From positions 104,952,292 through 105,016,291 of the forward strand of contig CM059191.1 of the NCBI GenBank assembly GCA_030323885.1: DNA of 64,000 nucleotides, given 5' to 3'. The stretch comes from Branchipolynoe longqiensis. Taxonomy: Eukaryota; Annelida; Polychaeta; Phyllodocida; Polynoidae. Under the pieces are notes generated by a model. That model was not told where the DNA came from, searched no databases, and saw only the letters and a list, made by a program, of their open reading frames with translations. Position 1 is the stretch's first letter, and every line of letters begins with the position of its first letter. The position numbers and the translations under genes were made by a program. Below are positions 1 to 12,800 of the stretch, one piece after another.

Positions 1-159
1 TGTACTGATTGTGATCTCAACATGTGGGCGATGTTTGAAAAGATGGCAATTTAATAAACCTATTTAAGAAAACCATGTGGCAGGCTGCACTCATCTCACC
101 ACGTAAAGATTAACAAGTCTGCAGGTGTGTATATAATTGGCTACATCAACATGCTGATG

Positions 160-600
160 AAATGACTTCAAATAACAGGGTTCACACAATCTTGAAAAGG
201 CCTTAAATATGAAAATACCATGAAAAGGCCTTGAAAATTGACCAAATTTGATGAACAACCTTTGAATTTCGATTCGAAAGTAGCTGCGATTTCATTTGTA
301 TTCGTTACCAGCTGCATCAACGAAACATTGACCAATGACAGAATCGTGATATGTAAATTCTGGGCATTAGCATAATATATTCTGATTCATATCGTCATAG
401 GTACTATACTTCATTTGCTTTATAAAAATACCATACAGAAACCTGTTGAAGTAAGACCATAAAGAGTTGACATGTATATAACTATTATAATGTCATTCTT
501 TCGACCGTAAAAAATTAATTTCTTCCCTGAAAAGGCCCTGAAAAGGCCCTGAAAAGGCTTTAAATTTGGTTGCTGAATAGCTGTATGAACCTTGAATAAT
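160..600. repeat. Degenerate hAT-like MITE with AAGGCC(T)TGAAAA arms
   Basis: Both flanks carry runs of TGAAAAGGCCTTAAAT and CCTGAAAAGGCC, the same arm style as the element at 10748-11161. Ends are not clear. It lies in the PFAS intron before the first exon in the window; bases 1-159 hold nothing I recognise. Confidence 0.45.
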
Positions 601-653
601 AAAAAGTCAATTAATCATTCAAACCCGTCAAACCTCTGATTTGGCTGACACAG

Positions 654-857
654 GTGATGCGGCTGCTGGTGAAGCAGAGGCTGGGGCAGCTGCAGTGGAG
701 GCAGTGGTGGTGGCGGTGCTGCATGACCGCATGACCCAGTGCCGGTACGCGGAGCCCTTGACCAGCTTCGCTCTGAGCGTGACCCCTGAGGATGTGTACG
801 AAGTGGACGTGGTGGGACATGGCCGGCCCGCCCTGCAGCAGGCGAACACCCACCTCG
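654..857 (+). CDS. PFAS: PFAS exon 1 of window
   Basis: The exon follows a GACACAG acceptor and ends at a CTCG/GTACGA donor, entering and leaving in phase 1. It encodes the stretch with VLHDRMTQ that links the N-terminal domain to the first synthase half. The Ala/Glu-rich start, about 14 residues, is not conserved. A TTG at 641 opens the same frame but lies in the intron, so it is not a start. Confidence 0.9.
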
Positions 858-3800
858 GTACGACACGCTTCTTGAGGGGTGAAACATCTCTGCGTTTTCG
901 AGGATTTCAACCATTTTTTATATTATTATTATTATTATTATTATCCTCTTCTTTGATGCAGGCGTGTGGTAGCCTATACAAATCTCGTAGCTCTCAGCTC
1001 TAGTGGTATGCAACCTCGAAATCGTACAGGAATGTTTCTCTGGCCCAGGCCCTGTCCAGCGCATTCTTGAATTGATTGATGGTAGCTGCTTCCACCGCTT
1101 CTTCCGGTAGCTCATTCCACATGTTTATATTCATCGATTACCATCGCAAAATTCCAATATAAATAACAGAAGCTGATTAGTCCGAATCCTGTTCTTATAT
1201 GTTGCTAGAACATAAAACCCTCGATGAAAGATTCACCTCTGTCTAAAAAATGGAGCTGCGGGAGTAACTAATAAAACCGAAGGCTTAGGCTAAGCAAGAA
1301 ACAGTTAGGCCTGGGCGATAATATAGTCACAATAAGGACAGTTGAAACCTGACTTTCGGAATTTGTCAACGATTCCCTGACAGTGATAATCCTATTGGGG
1401 AATATCTGTGTTTTCGTGGAAATTTGGCATTGGTTCTGCTGGAACCCGCTAGTTGGTTCCAAAGCTTCAGCCTGATTTCCGCGATTGTTGCCGGAGACCA
1501 TTTTCATCCCTGTTCTTGACACGCCTCCCAAGTTATAGCACAAATTAGCTTTTCCTTATTTCATTAGTTTATCATTTTCTTTTCCTAAATATTTTCCTTC
1601 CTTACTTTCCTCTATTTCCCCCATATTCCTTCCTTCATTTTCCTTTATTTTTGCTTAGTTTTCCCTTATTTTTCCTTTCCTTTTTCTTTCCTTTTCTCTG
1701 TGATCGAAAGCGAAGCTTACAAAGCATTTTGTTGGCTTTTTATAATTCAATGACGTGATGCAATACTTAATTAGAAATATATGTAAGGCAAGAACACTAC
1801 CAAGTTTGGTCACCAGCCTCCGAACAAGGGGACTGTAACATGAGGACGGGACACCGTGAAGGTCCCCGAACCCTGGCCACCTTTCCCCGAGACTTGTGAC
1901 TGCCGACGGACCGGTCGTGGCGCTCACCCCATCGAAAGTGCGCAGGCCTGTAGTGAAGGATAGGTCTACGAGGGATTCAAATGCCAACTTCTGGTATGAC
2001 AGCTTCAGTCCTTCCTCAGCGATCAGTGGACTGTAACTTGGATACGCGTATTGGCTGAAGTGATTGAGAAGCGCTGTGAATAAGGCTGTAGGTGAGAAAG
2101 GCTCAGATGCTTGTTTGTGTTTGCACCAGGCCTGGCGTTTGATGACTGGGACCTTGACTACTACACGCAGATGTTCCGTGACCAGATGAAGCGCAACCCA
2201 ACCAGCGTAGAGTGCTTTGACCTTGCACAGTCCAACAGGTCAGTGTCAACTGTTCAATATCCAGGTCAGGGTCAATTATTCAATATCTAGGTCAGTGTCA
2301 AATGTTCAATGTCCAGGTCAGTGTCAATTGTTCAATATCCAGGTTAGTGTCAACTGTTCAATATCCAGGTTAGATTCAACTGTTCAATATCCAGGTTAGT
2401 GTCAACTGTTCAATGTCCAGGTTAGTGTCAATTGTTCAATATCCAGGTTAGTGTCAATTGTTCAATATCCAGGTTAGTGTCAACTGTTCAATACCTAGGT
2501 TAGTGTCAACTGTTCAATATCCAGGTTAGTGTCAACTGTTCAATATCCAGGTTATTGTCAACTGTTCAATGTCCAGGTTAGTGTCAACTGTTCAATATCC
2601 AGGTTAGTGTCAACTGTTCAATATCCAGGTTAGTGTCAACTGTTCAATATCCAGGTTATTGTCAACTGTTCAATGTCCAGGTTAGTGTCAACTGTTCAAT
2701 ATCCAGGTTAGTGTCAACTGTTCAATATCCAGGTTAGTGTCAACTGTTCAATATCCAGGTTAGTGTCAACTGTTCAATATCTAGGTGAGGTTCAACAGGT
2801 CAAGGTGAATACAGTAAGACACGTTGCTGTGTTGTTTGCCTTTTCCAGCGAGCACAGCCGACACTGGTTCTTCAAGGGGCGGATGGTCGTTGACGGCACT
2901 GAGTTCGAGCAGTCGCTCTTCGACATGGTTGTTAACACGCAGAAGCACAGCAACGACAACAACACCATCAAGTTTTCGGACAACAGCAGGTCAGTGCAAC
3001 AGCGCAAAGCGTTTTCAGGGTGTTCTTTTTTACATTTGTTTATTAAAGTTGCATAGTCTGATGAAAGCATCAAATTTTAGAAACCTAAGCAATTAATTCT
3101 ACATATTCAATGTAGATATCACTGCACTCATTCAACAATCAGTTTGAAGTCGCTTTTATTATAAATGGGTAACTTTGGAGATATTTGATGTGAATCCATG
3201 ACAATAGCATGCACGTCAAAATACTGAAGCCATAGGGTTAAACGGGAACAGGTTTTATTAAGTGGGCTTAAGATGCCATTCTATGCAGCAAGAAATGTTT
3301 AATAAGTGCACCAATATCCAACTTTGATATATGCCATCAAATCTAGGTCAGTGTTTTGGGTTTCGAAGATTTCATTGGACTATGCTGCTGTAAATTCACT
3401 AATTCTAAACTTTGCCGCCTTCAGTGCCATCAAAGGGTATCCGGTACGTGTCCTGGGACCGGAAGTAACATCAGAGTCAAGCGTCTTCTCCGTCACAGAG
3501 AAGCAGCAGCGTGACATCATCTTCACGGCGGAGACCCACAACTTCCCGACGGGTGAGTTCTGTTTGACTCAAAGTTGCACAGTCCGATGGTTTTAGGTTT
3601 CTACCTTTGTCTGAGATCAATACATTAGGTTGGTCGTTATTAATCTACTTTACTTTAGTTTGAAGTAACTTTGATTTTAAATGGCTAACTTGGGGAATAT
3701 CTGAAGTGAAAACATGCCAAATTAATTTTCTGAAGCGCGCCAAAATTCGGATACTATAAGCTTCAGCAATAACAGCTTCTATTAAATTTGCTTGGTCAAG

Positions 3801-6800
3801 TTACTGTTTCTTTCTACGCAGCAAAAAATAGTTAATAAATGGACCAGTATCTAAGTATTTGATGTAGTATCTAAGTATTTGATCAGTATTTGATGTGTAG
3901 GATGCTATCTAGTTAAGTGTTATTGTTTTTGAAAATGGTATGCTTTCATCAGACTGCAGCTTTAACTTTGTAATTGCATGTCTACAGGTGCTGTTATATC
4001 TAGAAGTAGGATTGCTGTTACTTGTATGAGGGGCTAAGTGTCTACAGGTGCTGTTATATCTAGAAGTAGGATTGCTGTTACTTGTATGAGGCGCTAAGTG
4101 TCTACAGGTGCTGTTATATCTAGAAGTAGGATTGCTGTTACTTGTATGAGGCGCCAAGTGTCTACAGGTGCTGTTATATCTAGAAGTAGGATTGCTGTTA
4201 CTTGTATGAGGCGCTAAGTGTCTACAGGTGCTGTTATATCTAGAAGTAGGATTGCTGTTACTTGTATGAGGCGCCAAGTGTCTACAGGTGCTGTTATATC
4301 TAGAAGTAGGATTGCTGTTACTTGTATGAGGCGCCAAGTGTCTACAGGTGCTGTTATATCTAGAAGTATGATTGCTGTTACTTGTATGAGGCGCTAAGTG
4401 TCTACAGGTGCTGTTATATCTAGAAGTACGATTGCTGTTAATTGTATGAGGTGCTAAGTGTCTACAGGTGCTGTTATATCTAGAAGTAGGATTGCTGTCA
4501 CTTGTATGAGGCGCTAAGTGTCTACAGGTGCTGTTATATCTAGAAGTACGATTGCTGTTACTTGTATGAGGCGCTAAGTGTCTACAGGTGCTGTTATATC
4601 TAGAAGTACGATTGCTGTTACTTGTATGAGGCGCTAAATGTCTACAGGTGCTGTTATATCTAGAAGTACGATTGCTGTTACTTGTATGAGGCGCTAAATG
4701 TCTACAAGTGCTGTTATATCTAGAAGTATGATTGCTGTTAATTGTATGAGGCGCTAAGTGTCTACAGGTGCTGTTATATCTAGAAGTACGATTGCTGTTA
4801 CTTGTATGAGGCGCTAAGTGACTTAACTTACAGTATTTGCTAACCTTCTGATTATGTGTTTTCAGGCGTGGCTCCGTTCCCTGGCGCTACGACGGGTACA
4901 GGCGGGCGGATCAGGGATGTGCAGGCCACCGGGCGGGGTGCCCACGTGGTGGCCGGCACCGCCGGGTACTGCTTCGGGAACCTCCATATTCCAGGTACAT
5001 AGTGCCGTGTGCAGCCTTTTTTTTTTTTGTACATTAGTTGTTTAAGTAGGGGAAATTTCAGTCGCAGACGACTGGTCTTCCTCATTCCACTGCTCCTTGC
5101 CCTATCCTAGTAATGTCGAGCGTCTGGCTAGGAAGCGACAAGTATCAATTTATAAGTCATTGGTTTGACTCGACCAGGATTCGAACCCACGATCTACCAG
5201 CACGGAAGACGGACGCTCTAACTCATTCGGCCATCCCGCCTTGCAAATAATACACCCAAAGAAAGTAGAAACAACAAACCCACCTGCCTGTAGGCTGAGT
5301 GATGGTACGGTGAGGAATAAGTGAGGAAATGAATCAATTATTGAACGCGTGTAAGGTTCTGTGTTTGTAATAATTCGTCCCTCAACGTCTTACTTTTGAA
5401 ACCACACACAAACCTGTCACATAACAGCGAGTCCTCAAGTTCGCCATAATTGCAGTAGGCGATACGGTATTGTAAATCCCATATGTAAGTGTCCATTTAG
5501 ACATTTATTTATTCATTTGTTTGCGCGAATGAATTGAACTTGTATCGAATGACCGTGATGCTGGTTTTACTCTGACAGTACTTCTGAAAGATTGTTATTA
5601 GTGGCTTAATCTTGTTTCTGTCAGATGGTTCTACTTTCAAAGTTCTGTAGACATTCTGGGCCTCGCGTCTGGCTACATGTAGAAATAGCGAACATTGGAC
5701 ACATTCATATTTAGAGCCCGCACCTGAAGCAACAGCATACAATTTGTATGCATCATACCATATTTACCAATTCATGGCTAAGTTGTCCTCCATTACGAGT
5801 GGTCCGGGCGGTTTCAGGCCTGACAGTGACATGGTTCTTGACATCTGACACCATGTTGAATAAGTGAAGGTCCGAACTTAACGAGTAATAATAATAATAA
5901 TAATAATAAAACATTCATATAGTGCCCGATCCAGCAAGCCGTTCTCAGGCGCTTTACACAACAAACAAATATACAGGAAAATAAATTTCACCTAGTTAAA
6001 AGCAGATTTAAACAAATGTGTCCTACGACCTTTTTTAAAAGCACCAGCAGATTTACAATCAGTGATATATCCTGGCAGAGCATTCCACAGTCTCGGGTAC
6101 TTGTTGGTAACTGTTTATTTAATGGAGCTCACCCCAGCACTTCTCCTCTGTGACGTCATAAGGGCCTGTCCGGCCACGTGGTGGACTGACCACCCGATTA
6201 CTGCATGTATATATTACACTGCCTGTCGGTGTCCGCAGGATACCACCTGCCGTGGGAGGACGCCTCCGTCCAGTACCCTCAGTGCTTCGCGTCAGGCCTC
6301 GAGGTGGCGCTGCAGGCGAGCAGCGGCGCATCCGACTACGGCAACAAGTTCGGCGAGCCGCTGGTTGCCGGCTTCGCGCGGTCCTTTGGGCTGCTGGTAC
6401 CCGGCGGGCCGCTGGTACCCGGCGAGCCACTGGTACCCGGCGAGCAGCGGCGGGAGTGGGTGAAGCCCGTCATGTTCAGCGGCGGCGTCGGCGCCATGGA
6501 CGCCCGCCACGCCCGCAAGGAGGCGCCCCAAGTAGGTAAGTAGGTCACGGTGGCCGAATGGGTCCGGTAGGTATACAGTAAAACCTCTCTATCCGACCAC
6601 CTGCACAGATCGACCACTCCCATATATCGATCGCTTTATTTGGGTCCCAAACGATCGCCTGTACAATTGTCACGATAAAAAAAACTCCCTAAGCCGACCA
6701 CCTCCCTAAATGGACCATTTAAAATCGGTCCCATGGTCGGTCGATTTAGAAAGGTTTTGCTGTATATGTAAATTATTATGAACCACCTAGTATATTTATC

Positions 6801-9800
6801 TAAAAAAAAGTATGGCAGGAAGTCAAAATCATCGGACAGTGCAGCTTCAATTTGTTTGTGTTGATGAGGTCAAGCAACTGTGTAATTTTGCAGCCGGTGC
6901 TACGAGGCAGCGCTGTTAGTGTAGATGGCGTGGTTCTAGCCCCCACACTGCAGATTTCTTTCTTTGTTTTCGTCTCTATTCCACCCACACTCTTCGTAAA
7001 TGTTATTATGGTATAAGCTTACCTGTTTCAGATATTTGTGTTTTAGGATGCGTTTTTCCCTGATTTTTGGGTATATTAGGATCCTTCAAGAACCATACAA
7101 CCCCCCCCCCCCCACCCCCCTGCCTCCTGCCCTCCCCCCAACCCCCACACTCCAACGTTCTTCTGTCAGATATCTCTGTTTGTATGAGGGTCCTTCTAGA
7201 ACCACGTTCCCCGTGTTGTCATTGTTCTGTTCTTTCCTCAGGCATGTCTGTTTGTATGAGGGTCCTTCTAGAACCACGTTCCCTCTGTTATTGTTCTGTT
7301 CTTTCCTCAGGCATGTCTGTTTGTATGAGGGTCCTTTGAGAACCACATTCCCTCTGTTATTGTTCTGTTCATTGCTCAGGCATGTCTGTTTGTATGAGGG
7401 TCCTTCTAGAACCACGTTCCCTCTGTTGTCATTATTCTGTTCTTTCCTCAGGCATGTCTGTTTGTATGAGGGTCCTTTTAGAACCACGTTCCCCGTGTTG
7501 GCATTGTTCTGTTCTTTCCTCAGGCATGTCTGTTTGTATGAGGGTCCTTCTAGAACCACGTTCCCTGTGTTGTCATTGTTCTGTTCTTTCCTCAGGCATG
7601 TCTGTTTGTATGAGGGTCCTTCTAGAACCACGTTCCCTCTGTTGTCATTGTTCTGTTCTTTCCTCAGGCATGTCTGTTTGTATAAGGGTCCTTCTAGAAC
7701 CACGTTCCCTCTGTTGTCATTGTTCTGTTCTTTCCTCAGGCATGTCTGTTTGTATGAGGGTCCTTCTAGAACCACGTTCCCTCTGTTGTCATTGTTCTGT
7801 TCTTTCCTCAGGCATGTCTGTTTGTATGAGGGTCCTTCTAGAACCACGTTCCCTCTGTTGTCATTGTTCCGTGCTTTCCTCAGGCATGTCTGTTTGTATG
7901 AGGGTCCTTCTAGAACCACGTTCCCTCTGTTATTGTTCTGTTCATTCCTCAGGCATGTCTGTTTGTATGAGGGTCCTTTTAGAACCACGTTCCCCGTGTT
8001 GGCATTGTTCTGTTCATTCCTCAGGCATGTCTGTTTGTATGAGGGTCCTTCTAGAACCACGTTCCCTGTGTTGTCATTGTTCTGTTCTTTCCTCAGGCAT
8101 GTCTGTTTGTATGAGGGTCCTTCTAGAACCACGTTCCCTGTGTTGTCATTGTTCTGTTCTTTCATCAGGCATGTCTGTTTGTATGAGGGTCCTTCTAGAA
8201 CCACATTCCCTCTGTTGTCATTGTTCCGTTCTTCCCTCAGGCATGTGTGTTTGTATGAGGGTCCTTCTAGAACCACGTTCCCTGTGTTGTCATTGTTCTG
8301 TTCTTTCCTCAGACATGTCTGTTTGTATGATGGTCCTTCTAGAACCACGTTCTCCTTGTTGTCATTGTTCTGTTTGTATGAGGGTCCTTCTAGAACCACA
8401 TTCCCTCTGTTGTCATTGTTCCGTTCTTCCCTCAGGCATGTCCGTCGTGAAGGTGGGCGGCCCAGTCTACCGTATCGGCGTTGGAGGTGGAGCAGCCTCC
8501 TCCATCCAGGTGCAGGGTGACAATGCGGCTCACCTGGACTTTGGGGCGGTGCAGCGTGGAGACGCCGAGATGGAACAGAAGATGAACCGCGTCATCCGGG
8601 CATGCATCGAACACGCAGGGGGCGACCGGAACCCAATCTGCAGCATCCACGACCAGGGGGCCGGGGGCAATGGTGCGTGACGAGTGTGGAAACCAGCATT
8701 TCACAAAGAACAGAGTGCTGGATAGGGACCAGGATGGTCCATTCTGTACTTACCGAGCACGCTGGCCGAATCGGTAGAGCGCGAGCCTCCCGTGCGGCAG
8801 ATCGGGAGTTCGGTTCCCGGTCGAGTCAAACCAATGACTTATAAAATTGATTCTTGCCGTTTCTTAGAGTGGTGCTCGGCATTAATAGGATAGGGAAAGG
8901 ACTGGTTAGCTAAGTGTCAGGATAATGTGACTCGCTATGGGTGCGCACTGTCACAAGTCGGTACCCGTCCTGATACGACCTTAGATGTTGCCAGGAGGTA
9001 AAACTCCAACAAGCAACTGACCGTTCTGTAATCAGACAAGTGCTCCCCAGCATTGTATGCCAATACAGCTACCGAACCTCTTATCCGGCTTCCAGAAAAC
9101 CAGAATTACCAGAACACTGGCTATTTTTAATACTGGTTAGATACAATTTAGTTCCTTACTTTTCTGTTATTTTATGTTTTAAGTATATTTTTAGGCTGTC
9201 CCCAGAAAACCGAAATATCCAGAAATCTGGGCCACTTTCGGTCCCAAGCTTCGGATATTTGGTCCGGAACCTATGTCATCAAGGTGGCGCTAAGCAAGCA
9301 TTTAACTGTACACTATATTAAAGTTGCCTAGTCAAATTTAGCATCAAATTTTTCTAACTAAAGCACTCACCTAGATTGCATTCTACATATCTAACTTAGA
9401 TACTGGTGCATTTATTAAGCATTTGTTGCTGCATAGAAGGGAATGCTGAGTCAATTTAATAGAACCCGTAAATGCATAAGCCTATGGTGTCAGAGTTTTG
9501 GCATGCTTGCCAAAATTAATTTTGCAAGGTTGCACTTCAAATACCTCAGAAGTTAGCCATTTAAAATAAAGTGAAATGAGGTAGATTATAACAATCAATT
9601 TAATATATTTATCTCAGAAAAATGGAACTTTAGGTTCTTTATTGCATCACTAATGTTGCGCGGAGCTGTTTTCCGTGCCATATGAGGTGGTTAATCAGTC
9701 TGCTAATAGTACCTACTTGTACCATTTGACTAACACTACTTTCAATTTAGATCATTTAGGACAAGAAACAATAACGTGGAGAATTGGAGAAGACATTTGT

Positions 9801-12800
9801 GCCCGTCTTCTTTTGATTCAAATATTCAATCCCAAATAAATTATTACAAATTTAGTATTACTAACTAATAATATTAGGGTGGTGTAATAAGTACTGAATG
9901 TCATCTTTCACCTTTAAGTTTAAGTTACAGGACTTATCTATCACGGATTGATATCAAACTAGACTTGGCTGCTACGTGGCTTTGTCTCCTTTGATGTCAA
10001 TTCGTGACAGAGTGTATCTTGTAACCCTAACAGTGGAAAGATGGCTCGCTGGCAGGCAACGTGCTGAAAGAGCTCTTTTACCTTATGCCTGGTGTGATGT
10101 TGACCCAAAGTCTCGCCCACTCTCACTGGAAGGCAATGTGCTGAAAGAGCTCTTTTACCTTATGCCTGGTGCGATGTTGACCCAAAGTCTCGCCCACTCT
10201 CGCTGGCAGGCAACGTGCTGAAAGAGCTCTTTTACCTTATGCCTGGTGCGGTGTTGACCCAAAGTCTCGCCCACTCTCACTGGCAGGCAATGTGATGAGT
10301 GCTCTTTTACCTTATGCCTGTGCGATGTTGACCCACAGTCTTGTCCACTCTCGCTGGCAGGCAACATGCCGAAAAAGCTCTTATGCCTGGTGCGATGTTG
10401 ACCCAAAGTCTCGCCACTCTCCCTGGCAGGCAACGTGCTGAAAGAGCTGTGCGAGCCGCTGGGGGCGCAGATTCACGCCGGTGCCTTCGTGCTCGGGGAC
10501 CAGACGCTCAGCGTGCTGGAACTGTGGGGTGCCGAGTACCAGGAGACGAACGCGCTGCTGGTGCGCAACGAGCACCGCGCGCACCTGCTCAAACTGGGCA
10601 TGCGCGAGAAGTGTGACGTCAGCTTCGTCGGGCACATCACCGGCGATGGCAAGGTCAGTCTGTCTGGTCATCGGGCCCTCCTCGAAGCAGCAAGATGGGT
10701 CTGGTGTCGCTTTTTACCTCGGAAAGAATTCTAGCATTGAGATAGTTCAGGGTTCCCGCAGATCCTTAAAAAGTCTTAAATTGATTAGTCAATTTTCAAG
10801 GCTTTGAAAAGTCTTAAATATGGTAACTTTTCTGTAAAAGGTCTTCAAAGGGTCTTAAATTGGATTTGGCCAATATACTATTTTTTCAAGGTGTTGTACC
10901 AGCTATCTTCACAAAGAACAAATAAAAGATCGATTGTGCAAGCCTGTAGCAGACTCATTATATCACAGACTAGACTGGCCCGTGAATTGATCACCCTCAT
11001 AGAAATCCATAGAGTGCATCACCTCACTCTTTTCTCTTACTATTTAATTAAATATGTATGTTACATTTGACGTGACAATAGGTCTTAAATTGTATGAAAA
11101 TTGGTATTAAAAAGTCTTAGAAAGATCTTCAATGTGATTAGCTGCTTGGTGCAGGAATCCATGTGGTTGTGCATCCATTGTGGATGCGACAAGGTACTGA
11201 AGCTGCAACCCAGCGTGTTCATGCACCGGAAGTCCAGCCCTATCCTTCACTATAGGTTCTATACATTAAATTCACTTTTAGTCCATAAATGCATAGAACC
11301 TGATAATCAAACTTGGTAGCATTCTTGCTAAATATTTGTTTCTAATGTAAATTGCAGTGAAAGATTTATGTTAGATGAGATAAAATACCACTCCACATTA
11401 TGTGTGTTTACCGTTTCCCCCCACCCTTTGATACTTTGACTACAGTGTGCGGACTCTGGTCACCCACGCGCTGTCTTAATTAGTAACCATAGCAACTATA
11501 AAACTACATCGATTAAAATATTCTATTCACGTAGTAAGTAAATAACCCATTCATGCTTTAGATGTAATTAAAATGTTTAAATTAATTATTTCATTGAACT
11601 CATTTTATCCTGAATGTCATCTCCCGTGGCTTTAGGATAAATGCGGTTCATTGTGATGTCTGGTGATTGGATGTGGGTGTTGATAAGTGTGTCCTGGTTC
11701 GCTTACGTCAGATCCGGTTGGTGGATGACCGGCCTGGAGATGCAGGGAGCTCTCCAGTAGAGAGGCGGGGTCGACCTGAGGCCCAGCACCCCGTGGACCT
11801 GGAGCTGAAGTACGTGCTGGGCTCCATGCCACGCAAGGTAAGGCGACCAGCCACAGTCACTCGCGTCTTTATTTCATACCACACCCTGTTACACAGACAT
11901 GCAGAGGTGCATATGAATACACAGACAAGCAGAGGTCCCCATGAATACACAGACAAGCGGAGGTCCACATGAATACACAGACAAGCGGAGGTCCACATGA
12001 ATACACAGACAAGCGGAGGTTTCCATTAATACACACACACAAGCAGAGGTCTACATTAAAACAGACAAGCGGAGGTCCACATGAATACACACACAAGCAG
12101 AGGATTCCATTAATACACACACAAGCAGAGGTCTACATTAAAACACAAGCAGAGGTCCACATGAATACACTCAAGCAGAGGTCCACATGAATACACACTC
12201 AAGCAGAGGTCCACATGAAAACACACACAAGCAGAGGTCTACATTAACAAGCAGAGATCTACATGAATACACACACAAGCAGAGGTCTACATGAATACAC
12301 ACACAAGCAGAGGTCTACATGAATACACACAAGCAGAGGTCTACATGAATACACACACAAGCAGAGGTCTACATGAAAATAGTGAAAATCAATGTGTGTA
12401 CCCCTCCCTCTTGTCTGTCTAGAGTCACTTACACATGTCTCAGTGACTAATATGACGTTGTTGACAGGTGTTCCGGTCTGAGCGTGTGAAGCCGACTCTG
12501 AGTGCGCTGTCACTGCCTGACGGGTTGACAGTGCGTACAGCACTGGAGCGGGTTCTGCGACTCCCCGCTGTAGCATCCAAGCGCTACCTGACAAACAAGG
12601 TAAGCATCGAGTCTGTGACGCTATTTTCTATTAAAGTCCCAAATAGGTCTAGTTCTCAATTTTCCCACAGGTGGTGCTAGCTGCGATTAGACTGGTCCCA
12701 CTCCGTTATCATTTTAAACTTTATTGTTATGACTAACTAAAATGTTCAAATATATTTGCTATTTTAGTTTGACAAGATGTTATCAGACTTAGAAGCATCT

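Noticed and set aside
3909..4337. 142-codon reverse frame with a repeated [15 protein letters not shown] block
   Set aside because: It follows the 60-bp period exactly and lies in a PFAS intron; no start context or similarity.
3981..4822. Evenly spaced repeats resembling a CRISPR array
   Set aside because: There are no unique spacers, the whole 60-bp unit repeats, and the DNA is animal.
7000..8520. 506-codon forward frame and 437-codon reverse frame over the array before PFAS exon 7
   Set aside because: Both are repeat shadows caused by units divisible by three; the real exon 7 frame is a different one and begins at 8436.
8756..8850. tRNA gene
   Set aside because: The A and B boxes are those of a SINE head; the sequence runs on into the shared SINE body and does not close an acceptor stem.
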